A stretch of 64,000 nt of DNA, taken from NCBI RefSeq assembly GCF_963877135.1, contig NZ_CAWNSW010000129.1, positions 89,103 to 153,102 of the forward strand, given 5' to 3'. A program made the position numbers and the translations under genes. Source of the DNA: Stenomitos frigidus_A (GTDB lineage: Bacteria; Cyanobacteriota; Cyanobacteriia; Leptolyngbyales; Leptolyngbyaceae). The notes beneath the pieces were generated by a model. The model saw nothing but the letters and a program-made list of their open reading frames with translations. It was not told where the DNA came from and did not search any database. Positions 60,465 through 64,000 of this stretch are shown here, piece by piece (the stretch's first letter is position 1; every line of letters begins with the position of its first letter).

Positions 60465-61559
60465 CTAAGCAGTCCCTGTCTCGTCTGAAGCAGAGAGGCG
60501 ATAGGTTGCTCGAACTCTAGGCCCAAAGACGATGACATCTTCGGGCTTCAATGCCCACGTCCGATATTTTTGCCCGTTGATTAATAGCCCATTCGTACTT
60601 GCCTTACCATCCAGATCGCCATCGGTAATCTGATAGGTATAGCTGCCATCGCCCTGAAAGATTTTGGTGATAATTGCGTGATGTCGAGACGCAAATTGAG
60701 AATGTAGACAAATATCGCTCTTCGGATCGCGCCCAAGTTGATATTGATCAAGCTCTAAAATGAGATCGCGCTGACCGCGATCGTCCTCAATGACCAAAAA
60801 GGGTCTGCCTTGAGGGCGCGCATCGCTATTGTCTAGATCAGGTTCAGGTAGAAAGCTGTCGCGGCTGTGCACATCGCCGTCTATCACGGTCGGCGGCTCG
60901 TTAAACCCAATGCCATACCAGGCTGGATTAGTCGTCGGTGGGCGCTGACTCAGCCCTGACCGATCAGATGCTAACTGGCGAGCTTGCCAGGAAACGTCGT
61001 CATCGGGCTTAATCGTGAGGGCGCGATCGTAGCTGGCGATCGCTTCCTGGTAGCGTTGCAGAGCGACCAGCGCATTGCCGCGATTGCGCCATGCCAGGTA
61101 GCTGGCTGGGTTGATGTGCAGCACGCGATCGTAACTGGCGATGGCTTCTGTAGGGTGGCTCAACCCGTACAATAACGCGTTACCCCGGTTTTGCCAGGTC
61201 TCTTCGTGATCAGGCTTGCTTTGCAGCACCCGATCGTAGCTCTCGATCGCCTCTGTGTAGCTACCGAGACCATATTGCAAAGCGTTACCACGACAGAACC
61301 AAATCTGAACGGACGCATCGCTTTTGGGTCGGAGGCTGAGTGCTCGGTCAAAGCTGGCGATCGCGTCTACGTAAGAGCCACACTTTTCCAATGCCAAACC
61401 GCGTTCATACCAGACCTCGTAAAAATCGGGTCTAACATCAATGACGCGATCGTAATGGGCGACTGCCAGAACGTAGGCTTCAGTCGCAGCCGCTGCTAGC
61501 CCTTGTCTAAACCACAAAAGAGCATCGCCGCTGAGTTGGAGTTGACCTGTGTCAAGCAT
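60465..61559 (-). CDS. TPR and FHA domain protein
   Basis: 364 residues. From about 15 to 195 there are five or so 34-residue TPR motifs (AVAHYDRVIDVRPDFYEVWY, YTEAIESYDRVLQSKPDHEE). After a linker (about 210-245) comes an FHA domain: QYQLGRDPKSDICL, SQFASRHHAIITK, then DGKASTNGLLINGQK, with the conserved GR, SxxH and NG residues that bind phosphothreonine. FHA proteins read Ser/Thr kinase signals. No kinase gene is adjacent. It is soluble, with no signal peptide. Start at 61559 (MLDTGQLQLSGDALLWF) is preferred. Confidence 0.9.
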   Translation of the reverse strand: MLDTGQLQLSGDALLWFRQGLAAAATEAYVLAVAHYDRVIDVRPDFYEVWYERGLALEKCGSYVDAIASFDRALSLRPKSDASVQIWFCRGNALQYGLGSYTEAIESYDRVLQSKPDHEETWQNRGNALLYGLSHPTEAIASYDRVLHINPASYLAWRNRGNALVALQRYQEAIASYDRALTIKPDDDVSWQARQLASDRSGLSQRPPTTNPAWYGIGFNEPPTVIDGDVHSRDSFLPEPDLDNSDARPQGRPFLVIEDDRGQRDLILELDQYQLGRDPKSDICLHSQFASRHHAIITKIFQGDGSYTYQITDGDLDGKASTNGLLINGQKYRTWALKPEDVIVFGPRVRATYRLSASDETGTA

Positions 61560-61966
61560 GGCTCAATTTCCTGAAATCCAGTACCCATCCAAACAAACAG
61601 GGAGCCGAGCGCTATTCTTTACGATAAGAAAAACAACTTAGTAATCCGTAGATTCTACTAACCTTACATAAAACTAACGTAAAACGACAAATCTTCTTAC
61701 ACTTCCTTTAAAGAAAAGCAGAACATCGCGAAAATGAGGGATGGCGAAAAGGTGAGCCTTATGAGTAGAGGCAGGGAAGCGGCGGCGAGGAGCGAGGGAG
61801 AGTCGGGGGAGAGCTTGAGTTTTGAGGTAAATTTGGCTATCGACGACTGACAACTAACGACTAACCCAAACATCCGCCCCAACAGTTTGCATTCAAACGA
61901 TTGCCATGCTATTCTGTTTGTATACGAAATGTATGACCTAGTATATTTTAACAGGAGAAGACGCGT
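61560..61966. other. Intergenic region upstream of the pirin gene, with a candidate promoter
   Basis: About 400 bases without a gene. Near the pirin start, TTGTAT (61918-61923) and TATATT (61942-61947) have an 18-base spacing, a possible promoter, but it would leave a very short leader. A copy of GAGTTTTGAG low-complexity sequence lies at about 61816-61827. Confidence 0.5.
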
Positions 61967-62665
61967 ATGCTGACAGTTCGCACGGCTGAAGACCGGGGAC
62001 ATGCTAACCACGGTTGGCTGAACTCCTACCATTCATTCTCGTTTGCTAACTACTACGATCCACAACACATGGGCTTTCGGAGCCTGCGGGTCATCAACGA
62101 AGATATGATCGCCCCTGGTGCCGGATTCCCAACCCATGCTCATCGAGACATGGAAATCATCACGTATGTGGTCTCTGGTGCCGTCGCTCATAAGGATAGT
62201 ATTGGTAACACGGAGACGATCGGTGCAGGGGGGATTCAGCGCTTTTCAGCTGGCACGGGAATTACTCACAGCGAGTTCAACCCCTCCAACACGGAAGCTC
62301 TACACCTGCTGCAAATCTGGATTCTGCCAGAACAACAAGGCATGACGCCCAGCTATGAGCAAAAAGAGTTTCCAACTGAAACAAAACTCGGTCAATGGCG
62401 CACACTGGCTAACCGCGAGGCAGCCGATGGTGCAGCGAAACTGCATCAAGATGCGGCACTGTACGCCACCATCCTAGAACCGGGTCAGCGATTAAGCTAT
62501 GCGTTGAATGCCGATCGTCATGCCTGGGTGCAAATTGTGCAGGGCGAAGTAACGCTCAACGGTACAACCCTCGATAAAGGCGATGCTGCCGCCATTAGTC
62601 AGGAAACTGAGCTAGTGCTTGAAGCCAGTACGGACGCAGAAATCTTGCTGTTTGACCTGGCATAA
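61967..62665 (+). CDS. Pirin-family protein (YhhW/quercetinase-like)
   Basis: 232 residues. GWLNSYHSFSFANYYDPQHM, MGFRSLRVINEDMIAPGAGF, THAHRDMEIITYVVSGAVAH and THSEFNPSNTEALHLLQIWI are pirin hallmarks; the His residues in HAHRDME and HSE coordinate a metal (Fe or similar) in the N-terminal cupin. Length fits single-gene bacterial pirins such as YhhW, which has quercetin 2,3-dioxygenase activity in vitro. A good AGGAG site at 61953 precedes the ATG. Followed by the glutathione-transferase-like gene 65 bases later on the same strand, suggesting a shared oxidative or quinone/phenolic stress role. Confidence 0.92.
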   Translation: MLTVRTAEDRGHANHGWLNSYHSFSFANYYDPQHMGFRSLRVINEDMIAPGAGFPTHAHRDMEIITYVVSGAVAHKDSIGNTETIGAGGIQRFSAGTGITHSEFNPSNTEALHLLQIWILPEQQGMTPSYEQKEFPTETKLGQWRTLANREAADGAAKLHQDAALYATILEPGQRLSYALNADRHAWVQIVQGEVTLNGTTLDKGDAAAISQETELVLEASTDAEILLFDLA

Positions 62666-62672
62666 CCCTTTA

Positions 62673-62705
62673 GAGACGCGCTTCACCGACCAGTAGTCGC
62701 GTCTC
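62673..62705. repeat. Hairpin GAGACGCG/CGCGTCTC between pirin and GST genes
   Basis: GAGACGCG (62673-62680) and CGCGTCTC (62698-62705) pair perfectly around a 17-base loop. It resembles the dispersed TAGAGACGCG palindrome of cyanobacteria and could act as a partial terminator or attenuator. Confidence 0.55.
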
Positions 62706-62730
62706 ATTTCACTCTTTCACGGAGGCACTT

Positions 62731-63693
62731 ATGGCACTCGGTATGATGGTTGACGGCAAATGGACAACTGAATGGACGGAACGCGATCAAACGGGCAAAT
62801 TTAACCGGATGCCGACGAAGTTTCGCCACTGGATTACGGCAGATGGTGCCAGTGGTTTCAAAGCCGAAGCAGGACGCTACCACCTCTACATTTCGCTGGC
62901 GTGTCCGTGGGCGCATCGGACGTTGATCATGCGTCAGCTTAAAGGATTGGATGCCGCGATCGGTCTGTCGATCGTCGATCCGATTCTGACTGACAAAGGG
63001 TGGGGCTTTTCAGATGCTCCGGGTGCCATTCCTGATAGCGTGAATCACGCTCAGTCTTTGCAAGAAATTTACGTCAAAGGAGACGAGCACTACACCGGAC
63101 GCATCACCGTTCCCGTGCTGTGGGATAAACAAACGCAGACGATCGTCAACAACGAGTCGCGCGAGATCATTCGGATGTTTGACACCGAATTTGGGGCGAT
63201 CGCGAAACCCAACACCGATTTTTATCCGCAAGCGCTACGAGAAACGATTGATCAGACGATCGATGCCATCTACATGCCCATCAACAACGGCGTGTACCGC
63301 TCTGGCTTTGCAACATCTCAGGCAGCCTACAATGAAGCGGTGACGGAACTGTTTGAGAATCTCGATCGCTGGGAAACGGTTTTGGGTCAGCAGCGCTATC
63401 TCTGCGGTAGCCAACTGACTGAAGCGGACATCTGCATGTTCACAACGTTGCTACGGTTTGATGCGGTGTATCACGGGCATTTCAAATGCAACCTGAAGCG
63501 CATCATCGATTATCCCAACCTGTGGAACTACCTGAAAGAGATCTATCAGTATCCCGGCATCAAAGCGACCTGCAACCTCGATCACATTAAACGCCATTAC
63601 TACATGAGCCAGACGCAGGTAAACCCCAATCGGATCGTGCCCAAAGGCCCCATCATTAACTTTGACGAACCCCACGATCGTGCCCGTCTTTAG
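62731..63693 (+). CDS. Glutathione S-transferase family: glutathionyl-hydroquinone reductase-like (Xi class)
   Basis: 320 residues. The N-terminal thioredoxin domain has the catalytic Cys58 in SLACPWAHRTLIMRQLKG, the CPWA signature of Xi-class GSTs (YqjG/EcmB/PcpF), which use glutathione to reduce glutathionyl-hydroquinones. VPVLWDKQTQTIVNNESREI and the C-terminal helix motif LTEADICMFTTLLRFDAVYH are typical. The last part SQTQVNPNRIVPKGPIINFD closes the known family pattern. Together with the pirin gene it may handle quinones or phenolics. Length and motif order match well. Confidence 0.94.
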   Translation: MALGMMVDGKWTTEWTERDQTGKFNRMPTKFRHWITADGASGFKAEAGRYHLYISLACPWAHRTLIMRQLKGLDAAIGLSIVDPILTDKGWGFSDAPGAIPDSVNHAQSLQEIYVKGDEHYTGRITVPVLWDKQTQTIVNNESREIIRMFDTEFGAIAKPNTDFYPQALRETIDQTIDAIYMPINNGVYRSGFATSQAAYNEAVTELFENLDRWETVLGQQRYLCGSQLTEADICMFTTLLRFDAVYHGHFKCNLKRIIDYPNLWNYLKEIYQYPGIKATCNLDHIKRHYYMSQTQVNPNRIVPKGPIINFDEPHDRARL

Positions 63694-63784
63694 CGCGAGA
63701 AGATAAGGTAGACCGCTCGCACCTCTGACTTCGCATGTCTCTAAGAAGGGGCTAAGAACGTGTCAGGATCTCCTCACTATTGCT

Positions 63785-64000
63785 TCAAAAGCTCATGCTT
63801 TGGTCAGAGGGCGGTTTGGCTTTGTGTGCACCGGCTTGATCCAATTGCATGATGAGCATACAGTCTTTGTACTGTGCCCTCACCAAAGCTAGAAACACTT
63901 AGAAGCAGTCGCTATTGAGGTGTGTGAACGCATAGAAGCAGTGCTCACCCGTGGCTGGTTCCACGATGCCGTACAGGTCGGTAGCCTTAAACTGCCACTG
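63785..64000 (-). pseudogene. IS630-family transposase remnant at the window edge
   Basis: Reading leftward from the edge the frame is QWQFKATDLYGIVEPATGEH, CFYAFTHLNSDCF, an in-frame stop, VFLALVRAQYKDCMLIMQLD, QAGAHKAK, and then diverges to a stop at 63785. This is the DDE catalytic core of IS630-type transposases (EPATGE, QLDxAxAH). The internal stop and the odd 3' end show it is decayed. The 5' part lies outside the window. The 90 bases between the GST gene and it hold nothing recognisable. Confidence 0.7.

Overview
The window looks like chromosomal DNA of a filamentous, non-model cyanobacterium (Leptolyngbya/Oscillatoriales-like is a guess). Reasons: the palindrome GCGATCGC and its core CGATCG occur very often; several small families known mainly from cyanobacteria are present (DUF1830, DUF2811, DUF4359, DICT, a gamma-tocopherol-methyltransferase-like enzyme, sucrose synthase); multi-PAS/GAF hybrid kinases are large; and heptanucleotide-type short repeats lie between and inside genes.

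Layout. 1-9996: a DUF1830 gene cut by the window edge, a radical SAM protein, a DICT/HD-GYP-like regulator, a pentapeptide-repeat protein, a YraQ-type permease with its DUF1980 partner, a broken thioesterase-like gene, a tocopherol-type methyltransferase, an Excalibur protein and a GH13 amylase. 10034-17508: a ParA ATPase with a small coiled-coil partner resembling McdB, a polyphosphate-glucokinase-like ROK protein, tRNA-Ser, an aldo/keto reductase, a Cas4/RecB-like nuclease, DUF2811, a tight cluster of DnaA boxes that is a good oriC candidate, and PBP2. 18139-24928: a partner-switching module (STAS, PP2C response regulator, RsbW-like kinase) with a hairpin-terminated leader, then a 1497-residue hybrid kinase. 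24929-26521: a gene desert with a decayed IS1-like element and tRNA-His. 27385-35336: seven same-strand genes of a glycan assembly/decoration cluster (acyltransferase, three GT2 enzymes, three methyltransferase genes). 35967-40958: another hybrid kinase and an MFS transporter. 41150-45647: a defence-like block. 45686-64000: a PlsY-PEP-synthase-like fusion, bactofilin, secreted proteins, an M16 peptidase pair, a truncated Na+/H+ antiporter, tRNA-Arg, an EnvC-like M23 protein, a 21-bp minisatellite, sucrose synthase, a TPR-FHA protein, pirin, a glutathionyl-hydroquinone-reductase-like protein and an IS630 remnant.

The strongest candidate for an unusual system is 41150-45647. A 1093-residue STAND protein carries a NACHT P-loop ATPase with a long coiled-coil insert, a HEAT-like sensor region and a C-terminal PD-(D/E)XK nuclease-like domain. 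It is followed after 12 bp by a UPF0175/DUF3368 toxin-antitoxin pair, a DUF433 antitoxin and a gene fragment, all on one strand. The 3' half of the large gene is visibly more AT-rich than its 5' half, which suggests a modular origin.

Other points of note: the DnaA-box cluster at 15485-15578, the McdAB-like pair, a shared SKFW tail on three enzymes of the glycan cluster, and heptamer repeats that have expanded in frame inside coding sequences. All family assignments come from recognising motifs by eye and from memory; no database search was run.
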